Shown piece after piece: positions 33,151-41,150 of a stretch of DNA of 64,000 nt; position 1 is the first letter of the stretch, and each line of letters opens with the position of its first letter. Source of the DNA: Thermorudis peleae. Its GTDB lineage: Bacteria > Chloroflexota > Chloroflexia > Thermomicrobiales > Thermomicrobiaceae. The DNA lies in NCBI RefSeq assembly GCF_000744775.1, contig NZ_JQMP01000004.1, positions 620,001 through 684,000 of the forward strand. Direction: 5' to 3'. A model generated the notes under the pieces. It made no database searches, was not told the DNA's origin, and saw only the letters and a list, made by a program, of their open reading frames with translations. A program made the translations under genes and the position numbers.

Positions 33151-34290
33151 CTAACGCTGTTGCGGAACCAACCGCACAAGACGATCGGCTAATGCCTGAC
33201 GGACAAGTTCGCCAAACTGCTGTGTAGAAAGCGCTCGCTCCCCCGGCCCAGCGAGATCCGCTGTCCGCGCTCCTTCATCGAGAACAGCAGCGACAGCATC
33301 TTCAACGGCCTGCGCCACATCAGCGCGATCAAGCGTCCAGCGCAAGAGCATGGCAACACTGAGGATCGCACCGATTGGGTTGGCGATTCCTTTGCCGGCG
33401 ATATCCGGCGCAGAGCCATGGACTGGCTCGTACAGCCCAAAACGGCGGGCAACGGTCCCGGGGCGCGTCGGCGGCTCGCCATGCAGGCTCGCTGACGGCA
33501 ACATGCCAAGCGAACCAGCGAGTACCGCGGCTTCATCACTCAGAATGTCACCAAACAAGTTTTCCATTACCAGGACATCAAAGTCTCTGGGCCGACTGAT
33601 CAGGCGCATGGCACATGAGTCGACGAGCGCATGCTCAAGCGTGATTCCGGGATAGTGCGACGCGACTTCTGTCGCGATTTCGCGCCAAAGCTGTGATGTA
33701 TTCAAGACATTAGCTTTGTCAACGCTCGTCAACTTGCCACGCCGCGCCTGGGCGAGTTCGCAGGCAAGGCGCACGACACGGGAAATTTCGTGCTCGGTGT
33801 ATGGCAGCGTATCAACCGCATGGCGCGCGCCCGCATCACGGGCGACGAATGACGGCTCGCCAAAGTAGAGACCGCCCGTAAGCTCGCGGACAATCAGTAA
33901 ATCGACACCACGCACGATCTCGGGTTTCAGGGGGGTACGATCGGCAAGCGCATCGAAGACCTTCACCGGGCGCAAGTTTGCAAACAGCCCGAGCGCCTTC
34001 CGCAGACCAAGCAGGCCAGCCTCAGGGCGGGTCGCTTTCGGCAGATGATCCCACTTCGGCCCACCAACGGCGCCAAGTAAGACCGCGTCCGATTGACGGG
34101 CAGTCTCAATTGTGTCTTCGCGCAACGGCACACCGTCAGCATCAATTGCCGCGCCCCCGATACGGTCTTCTTGGAAACGAACCGCCAGCCCTAACGCGTG
34201 ACATGCTTGCTCTAAGACCGCTTGGGCTTCGGCGAGCACCTCCGGCCCGATGCCGTCGCCTGGCAATACAAGGAGACGAAGCTCGCTCAT
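33151..34290 (-). CDS. leuB: 3-isopropylmalate dehydrogenase
   Basis: LeuB oxidises and decarboxylates 3-isopropylmalate with NAD+ to 2-oxoisocaproate in leucine synthesis. The 379-residue protein shows LPGDGIGPEV, GAVGGPKWDHLP, the substrate-binding FANLRPVK and RELTGGLYFG, the catalytic Lys in TSVDKANVL and the metal-binding NLFGDILSDEAA. It also has the NAD-binding PVHGSAPDIAGKGIANP, with Asp/Ile-type NAD specificity as expected for LeuB rather than isocitrate dehydrogenase. It is the last gene of leuACDB; its ATG overlaps the leuD stop by 4 bases. Confidence 0.97.
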   Translation of the reverse strand: MSELRLLVLPGDGIGPEVLAEAQAVLEQACHALGLAVRFQEDRIGGAAIDADGVPLREDTIETARQSDAVLLGAVGGPKWDHLPKATRPEAGLLGLRKALGLFANLRPVKVFDALADRTPLKPEIVRGVDLLIVRELTGGLYFGEPSFVARDAGARHAVDTLPYTEHEISRVVRLACELAQARRGKLTSVDKANVLNTSQLWREIATEVASHYPGITLEHALVDSCAMRLISRPRDFDVLVMENLFGDILSDEAAVLAGSLGMLPSASLHGEPPTRPGTVARRFGLYEPVHGSAPDIAGKGIANPIGAILSVAMLLRWTLDRADVAQAVEDAVAAVLDEGARTADLAGPGERALSTQQFGELVRQALADRLVRLVPQQR

Positions 34291-34796
34291 GAGGCGTGCT
34301 GCCTCGCCTTCAGCCGCTCAGCCACTGCGGCCATCAGCCCGCCAGCGTGAATAATCTGCTGAATAAATTCGTCGTACTGCGTCGCCTTATAGGTCTTGCC
34401 GGTTCGCGTGTTCGTTACCGTTCCAGCTTCTGTGTCAATTTCGATCACATCACCAGTTTCGGTCTCAGCAACCGCCTCCGGTGCCTCAATGACTGGCAAG
34501 CCAATGTTGATCGCATTGCGGAAGAAGATCCGGGCGAAGGATTCCGCGACCACGGCCTGTACGCCAGCCGCTTTAATCGCGATCGGTGCATGCTCGCGCG
34601 AGGAGCCGCAGCCGAAGTTCCGCCCGGCGACAATAATGTCGCCGGGCTGCACCTTGCTCGCAAATTCTGGGTCAATGTCTTCCATGACGTGAGCAGCCAG
34701 CTCTGCTGGATCAATGGTGACGAGGTAGCGAGCTGGGATGATCACGTCAGTGTCGATGTTGTCACCGAACTTCCACACGCGTCCACGAATTGCCAT
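34287..34796 (-). CDS. leuD: 3-isopropylmalate dehydratase small subunit
   Basis: LeuD is the swivelling small subunit of isopropylmalate isomerase and pairs with LeuC. The 169-residue protein is of the short archaeal-like type, with [16 protein letters not shown] at the start and the conserved [16 protein letters not shown] and [13 protein letters not shown] segments. The start at 34796 ([11 protein letters not shown]) is clear from the family N-terminus; a longer frame to 35045 runs into leuC in antiphase. There is a 19-base gap after leuC and a 4-base overlap with leuB. Confidence 0.96.
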   Translation of the reverse strand: MAIRGRVWKFGDNIDTDVIIPARYLVTIDPAELAAHVMEDIDPEFASKVQPGDIIVAGRNFGCGSSREHAPIAIKAAGVQAVVAESFARIFFRNAINIGLPVIEAPEAVAETETGDVIEIDTEAGTVTNTRTGKTYKATQYDEFIQQIIHAGGLMAAVAERLKARQHAS

Positions 34797-34815
34797 CTTC
34801 CTGTCTCCGCCTTTC

Positions 34816-36075
34816 CTAATTAAGCTGGGCTGGCGAGGCAACGCGCCCGAGCACGGCGCTGGCAGCCGCAACTGCTGGTCCGGCCAGAATGATTTCCGCA
34901 TCACGATGGCCCATGCGACCACGGAAATTGCGGTTGGTTGTCGAGACGCATCGCTCACCCTTGGCCAAGACGCCCATGTAGCCGCCGAGGCAGGGGCCAC
35001 AGGTCGAGGTCGAGAAGACTGCGCCAGCCTCAAGGAAGATCTCATCCAGACCTTCTTTGGTGGCCTGCTTTGCTACCTCCTGGCTACCGGGGATGACGAT
35101 GCAACGCACACGTGGGTGAACTTGCCGTCCTTTCAAAATTTCCGCCGCGATGCGCAGGTCACTGAGGCGACCATTCGTGCACGAGCCAATGACGACCTGG
35201 TCAATCGGCAGATCGCCAACGTCATCGGCCGGGTAGACATTCGACGGCAAGTGCGGCAGCGCAACGAGTGGTCGCAGATTTGAGACATCGAATTCAATCA
35301 CCTGGGCGTACTTGGCATCGGGGTCGCTTTCCACTGGCTCATACGGCTTATCGGTCACCTTCGCAAGCCATTCGCGGGTCTTTTCGTCAAAACCGAAGAT
35401 GCCAGTCTTTGCCCCAGCCTCGATCGCCATATTGGCCATCGTAATGCGGTCATCGACCGGCAACGCATCAATGACTGGGCCGGTGAACTCCATGCAGGCA
35501 TAGAGCGCGCCATCGACACCGATTTGACCAATGGTATAGAGGATGAGATCCTTGCCGCCGACATCCGGCGGGAGCGTGCCCTTGTAGACGAACTTGATTG
35601 TCGGCGGCACGCGCATCCATGTTGTTCCAAGCGCCATCGCAGCGGCGATGTCCGTTGAGCCCATACCCGTGGCAAAGCAATTGAACGCTCCATAGGTGCA
35701 GGTGTGGGAATCACCGCCGATAATGACCATGCCTGGCAGGGTAAGGCCATTTTCAGGCAGGACAACGTGTTCGATGCCAGCGCGACCGATTTCAAAGTAG
35801 ATCGCCCCCTGAGCAAGGGCAAATTCCCGCATGATCTTGGCCTGCTCAGCAGCTTTAATGTCTTTGGCCGGGACGAAATGATCCGGCACAAAGACCACTT
35901 TCTTGGGATCAAAGATGCGATCAACACCGACCTTCTGCAATTCGGCGATGGAGAGTGGGGCAGTGATGTCGTTGAGCATGATGAGGTCAACTGCGACCTC
36001 GACGATATCCCCTGGCTCGACCTTACTACGGCCAGCGGCGCGAGCCAGGATTTTTTCCGCCATTGTCATACCCAT
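34816..36075 (-). CDS. leuC: 3-isopropylmalate dehydratase large subunit
   Basis: LeuC carries the [4Fe-4S] cluster that isomerises 2- to 3-isopropylmalate. The 419-residue protein is of the shorter archaeal/HacA-like type. Cluster cysteines are in VIGSCTNGR and STCGPCLGG, with substrate residues in GGDSHTCTYGAF and the HRDAEIILAGP C-terminus. It starts 3 bases after the leuA stop, with GGAGG inside the end of leuA. Three in-frame ATGs (36075, 36069, 36063) are possible starts. HacA-type homoaconitase is a theoretical alternative, but the leu operon context settles the role. Confidence 0.96.
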   Translation of the reverse strand: MGMTMAEKILARAAGRSKVEPGDIVEVAVDLIMLNDITAPLSIAELQKVGVDRIFDPKKVVFVPDHFVPAKDIKAAEQAKIMREFALAQGAIYFEIGRAGIEHVVLPENGLTLPGMVIIGGDSHTCTYGAFNCFATGMGSTDIAAAMALGTTWMRVPPTIKFVYKGTLPPDVGGKDLILYTIGQIGVDGALYACMEFTGPVIDALPVDDRITMANMAIEAGAKTGIFGFDEKTREWLAKVTDKPYEPVESDPDAKYAQVIEFDVSNLRPLVALPHLPSNVYPADDVGDLPIDQVVIGSCTNGRLSDLRIAAEILKGRQVHPRVRCIVIPGSQEVAKQATKEGLDEIFLEAGAVFSTSTCGPCLGGYMGVLAKGERCVSTTNRNFRGRMGHRDAEIILAGPAVAAASAVLGRVASPAQLN

Positions 36076-36077
36076 GG

Positions 36078-37607
36078 CTACCGTCGTACCTCCGTTGTGA
36101 CTAAAGCCGACCGGTTTAACGCCATCAGATAGGCCTTAATGCCCGCCTCGATAATGTCCGTTGCCACGCCGCGGCCATTATAAACAGCCTCACCGCAGCG
36201 CAAGCGTACAGACACTTCTCCCTGCGCATCTTCCCCCGGGGTAACCGCCTCGATGTGGAACGCTTCAAGCTCACACTGGTGGCCAACGAGCCGGTCGATT
36301 GCCTTAAAGAGCGCATCGATCTGGCCATTGCCGGTTGCGGAGGCTTCGCGTTCTTGGCCATCGACCTTCAGCTTCACCCACGCTTCAGCCCGTCCATCTG
36401 AACCAGAATGAGCGCGCCAGCCGAGGAGTTGATATCGCTCAGGAACCTGCGAGAGTTGCTCCTCGACGATCGCAATGAGATCAGCGTCGGTCACCGTCTT
36501 CTTGCGATCGCACAAGGCAATGAAACGCTGATACAGCTCTTCAACGCGCTCCCGCGGCAGATCGCCATAGCCCAATTCGCGCAGTCGCGCGGTGAAGCCA
36601 GCACGGCCGGAGTGCTTGCCGAGGACAAGGCGGCTGGCTTCCCACCCGACCGATTGGGGTGTCATGATCTCGTAGGTCGCTCGGTGCTTGAGCATGCCGT
36701 CTTGGTGAATGCCTGCCTCATGCGCAAAGGCGTTGGCGCCAACGATGGCCTTGTTGGGCTGGACGTGAATACCGGTGATCCGTTGGACAAGTTTGCTCGT
36801 CGGCACCAGTTGCTCAGTAACAATCCGCGGCAAGATGCCGCCATAGTAGTCACGGCGGGTATGCAGCGCCATCACGACTTCCTCGAGCGCAGTGTTACCC
36901 GCACGCTCACCAATGCCATTGATCGTGACCTCAACCTGACGAGCGCCAGCTTGCACCGCAGCGAGTGTATTGGCCGTTGCTAAACCAAGGTCATTGTGGC
37001 AGTGCGCGCTCACGACGACACGCTCGATGCCCGGCGTATGCTCGATGATGAAGCGGACAAGTTGAGCGAACTCCTCAGGTGTTGCATAGCCCACGGTGTC
37101 AGGGATATTGATCGTGGTTGCGCCAGCTTGGATCGCCGTGGCGAAGATCCGGCAGAGGAAGTCCGGGTCACTGCGAGTCGCATCTTCGGCCGAGAACTCG
37201 ACATCACTGACATAGCGACGGGCACGAGCGACGGCCGCGTAGGCGAGCTCAACAACTTCATCGGGAGTCTTGCGCAGTTTGTACTCCATGTGAATGGGCG
37301 ACGTGGCGATGAACGTGTGAATGCGCGGCGATTCAGCAAAACGCAAAGCTTCCCACGCCGCGTCAATATCGGCATCATTGGCGCGCGCCAGGCCACAGAC
37401 AACCACGCCTTTGACCTCGCGCGCGATGCGCGCGACAGCCGCGAGATCGCCTGGTGAGGCAGCGGGGAATCCAGCTTCAATGACATCAACGCCAAGCTTC
37501 ACCAACTGCCGCGCAACCTCAATCTTCTCGTCTTCCGTCATCGTTGCGCCGGGCGACTGCTCGCCGTCACGCAGCGTTGTATCGAAGACAATCAAGCGCT
37601 CTGTCAT
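36078..37607 (-). CDS. leuA: 2-isopropylmalate synthase
   Basis: LeuA condenses acetyl-CoA with 2-oxoisovalerate, the first committed step to leucine. The 509-residue protein has the DRE-TIM barrel with DTTLRDGEQSPGA at the N-terminus, the metal site in VSAHCHNDLGLA and NGIGERAGNTALEEVV, and a HEAGIHQDG segment. A C-terminal LeuA allosteric domain (from about residue 385) binds leucine for feedback control. AAGGAGG lies 6 bases before the ATG at 37607. It is the first gene of leuACDB and lies behind a leucine T-box at 37857-38075, so control is at both transcription and enzyme level. Confidence 0.97.
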   Translation of the reverse strand: MTERLIVFDTTLRDGEQSPGATMTEDEKIEVARQLVKLGVDVIEAGFPAASPGDLAAVARIAREVKGVVVCGLARANDADIDAAWEALRFAESPRIHTFIATSPIHMEYKLRKTPDEVVELAYAAVARARRYVSDVEFSAEDATRSDPDFLCRIFATAIQAGATTINIPDTVGYATPEEFAQLVRFIIEHTPGIERVVVSAHCHNDLGLATANTLAAVQAGARQVEVTINGIGERAGNTALEEVVMALHTRRDYYGGILPRIVTEQLVPTSKLVQRITGIHVQPNKAIVGANAFAHEAGIHQDGMLKHRATYEIMTPQSVGWEASRLVLGKHSGRAGFTARLRELGYGDLPRERVEELYQRFIALCDRKKTVTDADLIAIVEEQLSQVPERYQLLGWRAHSGSDGRAEAWVKLKVDGQEREASATGNGQIDALFKAIDRLVGHQCELEAFHIEAVTPGEDAQGEVSVRLRCGEAVYNGRGVATDIIEAGIKAYLMALNRSALVTTEVRR

Positions 37608-37636
37608 GGTGACCTCCTTGCCTTGCGTAACAGCTC

Positions 37637-37657
37637 GGCCTCCCGCGCGGGGAGGCC
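37637..37657 (-). other. GC-rich hairpin just before leuA
   Basis: GGCCTCCC (37637-37644) and its complement GGGAGGCC (37650-37657) form an 8-bp stem with a 5-base loop, 30 bases before the leuA start. The bases after it on the minus strand are not T-rich, so it is not a clear terminator. It could modulate translation or be the end of a second attenuation device. Confidence 0.5.
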
Positions 37658-37687
37658 GGCAACGGGCAACGGGTTATCGTCCGCAGG

Positions 37688-37810
37688 CTACCTTTGCCGC
37701 ATGCCGGCACTCCGCGTGGCCCCTCCGCGGGGCTGGCTAAGGACGAGCCCAGCAAGAAGGCTTCGTGGAGCGGTATGGATACTGATGTGTTGCAGCGAGC
37801 AGTTGTCCAT
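37688..37810 (-). CDS. possible leader ORF between the leu T-box and leuA
   Basis: The 40-codon frame starts with ATG at 37810 after a good GGGGAGG and contains a Leu-rich part (SLLAGLVL) among Arg and Gly residues. It lies after the T-box terminator and before leuA, so it would only be transcribed when the T-box reads through. It could be a leucine-sensing leader peptide or a chance frame in GC-rich leader DNA. No homologue is recognised. Confidence 0.3.
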   Translation of the reverse strand: MDNCSLQHISIHTAPRSLLAGLVLSQPRGGATRSAGMRQR

Positions 37811-37856
37811 CCGATACCTCCCCGTAACCCGAAATACTATCGCTCCATAAAGCAGC

Positions 37857-38075
37857 GGCCCGCCCCCGAAGGGACGGGCCGTCCGTGGTGCCACCCTTCT
37901 TGGCGTTTTGCCCCAGCGGGACAGAACGCCCACTCTTCGCGCTATAACGGGCGCTCCCGGCACTAACTCAGAGAACAGTCACCTCGCTAGCGCAGCTCCG
38001 GGGCGAGTTCGCGCCTTTCATCCCGACCAGGCTCCCACCGCTCCCTGGCTCGCTCGACGGAGGTAAGGCGCTACT
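37857..38075 (-). ncRNA. T-box riboswitch (leucine) of the leuACDB operon
   Basis: On the minus strand the conserved T-box AAGAAGGGTGGCACCACGG lies at 37883-37901, followed by a 10-bp terminator stem closed by a UUCG loop (37857-37880) and a short T-containing tail. Upstream, stem I shows AGCGGTGGGAGCC (38030-38042), typical of the distal loop, and GAA-CTC-GCC with the specifier CTC at 38005-38007, a leucine codon. Uncharged tRNA-Leu would pair with CUC and with the antiterminator bulge and allow read-through into leuA. The T-box and terminator are seen directly; the exact limits of stem I are inferred. Confidence 0.9.
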
Positions 38076-38748
38076 ACTCCCCATCTCCGCCATTTGGGGA
38101 AGATGGTAACAGCATTGACGGAGTGCTGTCAAGAGGTCGTGGCACATAACTTGGACAGGCCAAGAGCGTATCCGCGTCGCTCAGCGACCGGCGGAAGAAC
38201 TGGCACCAATGCGGCTCGGGGCCATCTGGTGCGGCATTTTCAACGAAATAGTGGCATCCGGCACAGGGCTCAGCAACAACGACACGATAGCCGGTCTGCT
38301 GCAGCGCTTGGCTCAGCGCTTCTAGTCCGCGCTCAAGCATCGCCAATGCATCAGCATCGACGTGGACAAGCGCGGCTTCGAGCCGCTGCCCAAACTGATT
38401 CAATTGCTGGCAGACTGCTTCACCGTCCGGCGTGAGATTCAGGAGCGTCACCCGGCGATCACGCGCATCGGTGTAGCGCGTCATCCAACCGCGACGCACG
38501 AGACCATCAATGATCCCAACAGCCGTTGCATGCGTTACCCCAAGCGCTTCAGCCAACCTCCCGACTGATGTTAGGAAGGGTTTGGTGTAGCGAACGAAGA
38601 GCAACGCCTCGGCTTGCGTCGGCGTTAACCCAAGCATGGCAGCCTCATCCGCGAGCATCGTTCGGATGGTATGACTCAAGCGGATGAGCCCGATACCGAC
38701 CTGCGCGCCACGCGATTGCGCGCGTACAGCAGGGTCGTAGATTGTCAT
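38074..38748 (-). CDS. MarR-family regulator with C-terminal cysteine cluster
   Basis: The 224-residue protein has a MarR winged helix (about residues 20-150: LGLTPTQAEALLFV, SVGRLAEALGVTHATAVGIIDGLVRRGW, TDARDRRVTLLNLTP). A C-terminal extension follows with Cys162, Cys165, Cys182 and Cys198, plus His166 and His180 (CAGCHYF ... HWC ... CPSY). Four cysteines in this spacing could bind zinc or an iron-sulfur cluster, making it a possible redox or metal sensor. The start at 38748 has GAGGAGG 5 bases upstream; a longer frame to 38889 is not supported. The leu T-box promoter lies inside its 3' end. Confidence 0.85.
   Translation of the reverse strand: MTIYDPAVRAQSRGAQVGIGLIRLSHTIRTMLADEAAMLGLTPTQAEALLFVRYTKPFLTSVGRLAEALGVTHATAVGIIDGLVRRGWMTRYTDARDRRVTLLNLTPDGEAVCQQLNQFGQRLEAALVHVDADALAMLERGLEALSQALQQTGYRVVVAEPCAGCHYFVENAAPDGPEPHWCQFFRRSLSDADTLLACPSYVPRPLDSTPSMLLPSSPNGGDGE
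38103..38132 (-). promoter_or_regulatory. promoter of the leu T-box transcript, inside the marR-like gene
   Basis: On the minus strand TTGACA (38127-38132) and TACCAT (38103-38108) are 18 bases apart. The start site would fall near 38096, within the last codons of the MarR-family gene and just before stem I of the T-box. Confidence 0.5.
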
Positions 38749-38974
38749 CGATGCCTCCTCACACCCGCCTATCCGGCCTGCGCTTCCCCACAAGGATAGC
38801 GGGATTCGGCAAAGAGCGCGAGAGGGGAAACCAACAATGTTCGTGCATTTGCACACGCAGCGCCACGCTCGGCAGTCATTGTTGCACATCGTCCAAGGCT
38901 GAGAGGGTTTGGGCAGGTGGTCAGGCGCAGACGAACTGAGTAAGCTGAGAAAAGGGAGAGTGGGCTGAGCATAC

Positions 38975-39047
38975 GCCCCCGTAGTTCAGTGGATAGAACG
39001 GCGGCCTTCTAAGCCGCATGTCGCAGGTTCGAATCCTGCCGGGGGTG
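38975..39047 (+). tRNA. tRNA-Arg (anticodon UCU)
   Basis: A 73-nt cloverleaf: acceptor GCCCCCG with CGGGGGT (first pair G-U), D-arm GTTC/GAAC, anticodon stem GCGGC/GCCGC with loop CTTCTAA (UCU), T-arm GCAGG/CCTGC with TTCGAAT and discriminator G. CCA is not encoded (CCC follows). It reads AGA and AGG, rare codons in a GC-rich genome. Confidence 0.96.
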
Positions 39048-39080
39048 CCCATGAGAGACAACAAACAGGAGGATGAGCAG

Positions 39081-41150
39081 GTGGACCACATTGCATTGCC
39101 AACGGACTTCCACCGGCGCTTGTTGACGTGGATTCAGCAGGAACAAGGTCTTGTCCGGTGGAGCGTGCTTGCAACCGCCGTCGGCATTGCAGCAGGGATC
39201 GGAGCAATTGGGTTTTTTTGGCTGCTTGAGCAGAGCACCGCTATCTTCCTCGGGCATCTTGTCGGCTATTTACCACCGGCTCCTTTCGCTGAGGGCAACC
39301 ATCCACCTCTCGGCTCCGCGGTTTCATGGAAGCTCCCCCTTGTCGTAGCACTTGGCGGTCTCCTCAGTGGTCTCCTTGTCTTCTCTCTTGCTCCTGAAGC
39401 TGAAGGACATGGAACGGACGCAGCAATCGAATCCTTCCATTTTCGAGACGGAAAGGTTCGGGGGCGCGTCATCCCAGTCAAAGTGATCGCCTCGGCTATT
39501 ACGATCGGCACCGGTGGATCGGGAGGACGTGAAGGACCAACGGCCCAAATTGCTGCTGGTATTGGTTCGCTGATTGCAGAGACCCTCGGCCTATCGCCAA
39601 CCGATCGTCGCCTTCTTCTGGCTACTGGTATGGGGGCAGGCATTGGGGCAATCTTTCGCGCTCCCCTCGGAGGAGCACTGCTCTCCGCCGAGATCCTTTA
39701 CTTGCACGACTTCGAAGTTGAAGCGTTGTTTCCAGCCCTTATTGCCTCCATCGTCGGCTACACGATCTACAGTGCATGGGCTGGGTGGGAGCCGATCTTC
39801 GGTGCACGTCCAGATCTGGCCCTCACGTCATGGCGTGAATTGCCTGCTTATGGCATGCTTGGCCTTCTTTGTGGCCTCGTCGGGCGGATATACGCAACTG
39901 GTTTCTACACTGTACAGCGGCTTTTCGGCCGCTTGCCTCTTCCACGGTGGGCCAAGCCCGCGCTTGGTGGCCTTCTCGTCGGCGGCATCGGGCTCGTGTT
40001 CCCACAAGTGCTGGGCACTGGTTATGGGTGGGTTCAACTAGGTATGGAATCGAGTACTGCCCTACAATTTCCGATCTGGCTCTTGCTCGCGCTGCCACTG
40101 CTCAAAATTCTTGCTACGGCACTCAGCATTGGCTCAGGCGGCTCGGGGGGCATCTTCGGTCCAGGAGTTGTGATCGGTGCATTTGTCGGGATCGCCTGGT
40201 GGCGGCTCCTCGACCTCGTTGGCGGGCATGCAGCAGCGAGCCCGGCTCCCTATGCAATTGTCGGCATGATGGCACTCTTCGGTAGCATCGCACACGCCCC
40301 TCTTGCGGTCATGCTCATGGTTGCCGAGATGACTGGCAATCTCTCGCTGCTTGCACCAGCAATGCTCGCGATTGGGCTAGCCAGCGTTGTCGTTGGACAA
40401 CAGACGATCTACCGCAGTCAACTCCCGCGACGCGCCGACTCCCCGGCGCATCGATTGCAGTACACCTTTCCTCTCCTCCACGGCCTGTCTGTGCGTGACG
40501 CCATCCAGCCAGCTCCGCTACTGCTTCACGGTAATACCCCCCTCAATGACGCAGCACGGCAACTCCAAGTTGCTCATCTTCCCGATGCACTGGTCATTGA
40601 TGAACATGGAACCTTGCTTGGAGTCGTCACGTTGCAAGAGGTCCATGAAGCTGCTACACATCCCGATAGAGGGTGCGTTGCAGACATTACGCAGGCAGTT
40701 CATCCACTCCCTGCAACGATGCCCCTCGATGAAGCACTGGCAGTGCTTCTCTCACGCCATCGCGACTGGCTCCCGGTCATCGACGCCACTGGAACCGTTC
40801 TCGGTATTTTGCACGCTGACGGCATCCTGAAGACGTACCGAGCGGCAAGCCGACGAGCAGTACGACAACTGCACTGGATGACCAGCGATCGTATTATGCT
40901 TGAGGTAACGTTGCCAGCCGATTCGCCTTTAGTCGGACGAGCTATCCGTGAACTCTCATTGCCGAAGCATGTCTTGCTTATCGCTGTACGCCGTGGGGGA
41001 ACGCTGCTCCTGCCACGTGGAGAAACAAGACTTGAAGCAGGAGATACGATTACGTTTGTGACCGAGCGTCATCATGCAAGAACGGTTTTGGCGACGTTCG
41101 GGCTGCCAGAGCAAGCACTGGTGACGACACTCAAGGAGAGCGAACTGTGA
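39081..41150 (+). CDS. CLC-family chloride channel/transporter with CBS and RCK_C domains
   Basis: The 689-residue membrane protein has the CLC core (about residues 20-430) with IGTGGSGGREGPTAQ (gating Glu in GREGP), GAGIGAIFRAPLGGAL and SGGSGGIFGPG. A pair of CBS domains (about 465-590) and a C-terminal RCK_C/TrkA-C-like domain (about 610-685) follow on the cytoplasmic side and probably bind nucleotides or another regulator. The anion-site motif GSGIP of E. coli ClcA reads GHGTDAA, so selectivity is uncertain. GTG 39081 is preferred, with AGGAGG 8 bases upstream; ATG 39051 is only 4 bases after the tRNA. Its stop overlaps the MoaD-MoaE gene. Confidence 0.92.
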   Translation: MDHIALPTDFHRRLLTWIQQEQGLVRWSVLATAVGIAAGIGAIGFFWLLEQSTAIFLGHLVGYLPPAPFAEGNHPPLGSAVSWKLPLVVALGGLLSGLLVFSLAPEAEGHGTDAAIESFHFRDGKVRGRVIPVKVIASAITIGTGGSGGREGPTAQIAAGIGSLIAETLGLSPTDRRLLLATGMGAGIGAIFRAPLGGALLSAEILYLHDFEVEALFPALIASIVGYTIYSAWAGWEPIFGARPDLALTSWRELPAYGMLGLLCGLVGRIYATGFYTVQRLFGRLPLPRWAKPALGGLLVGGIGLVFPQVLGTGYGWVQLGMESSTALQFPIWLLLALPLLKILATALSIGSGGSGGIFGPGVVIGAFVGIAWWRLLDLVGGHAAASPAPYAIVGMMALFGSIAHAPLAVMLMVAEMTGNLSLLAPAMLAIGLASVVVGQQTIYRSQLPRRADSPAHRLQYTFPLLHGLSVRDAIQPAPLLLHGNTPLNDAARQLQVAHLPDALVIDEHGTLLGVVTLQEVHEAATHPDRGCVADITQAVHPLPATMPLDEALAVLLSRHRDWLPVIDATGTVLGILHADGILKTYRAASRRAVRQLHWMTSDRIMLEVTLPADSPLVGRAIRELSLPKHVLLIAVRRGGTLLLPRGETRLEAGDTITFVTERHHARTVLATFGLPEQALVTTLKESEL

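Noticed and set aside
34797-35045. N-terminal extension of leuD
   Set aside because: It lies antiphase inside leuC; the LeuD family begins at the ATG at 34796.
39018-39080. Longer N-terminus of the CLC protein reaching into tRNA-Arg
   Set aside because: It would translate tRNA sequence; GTG 39081 has a good ribosome binding site.
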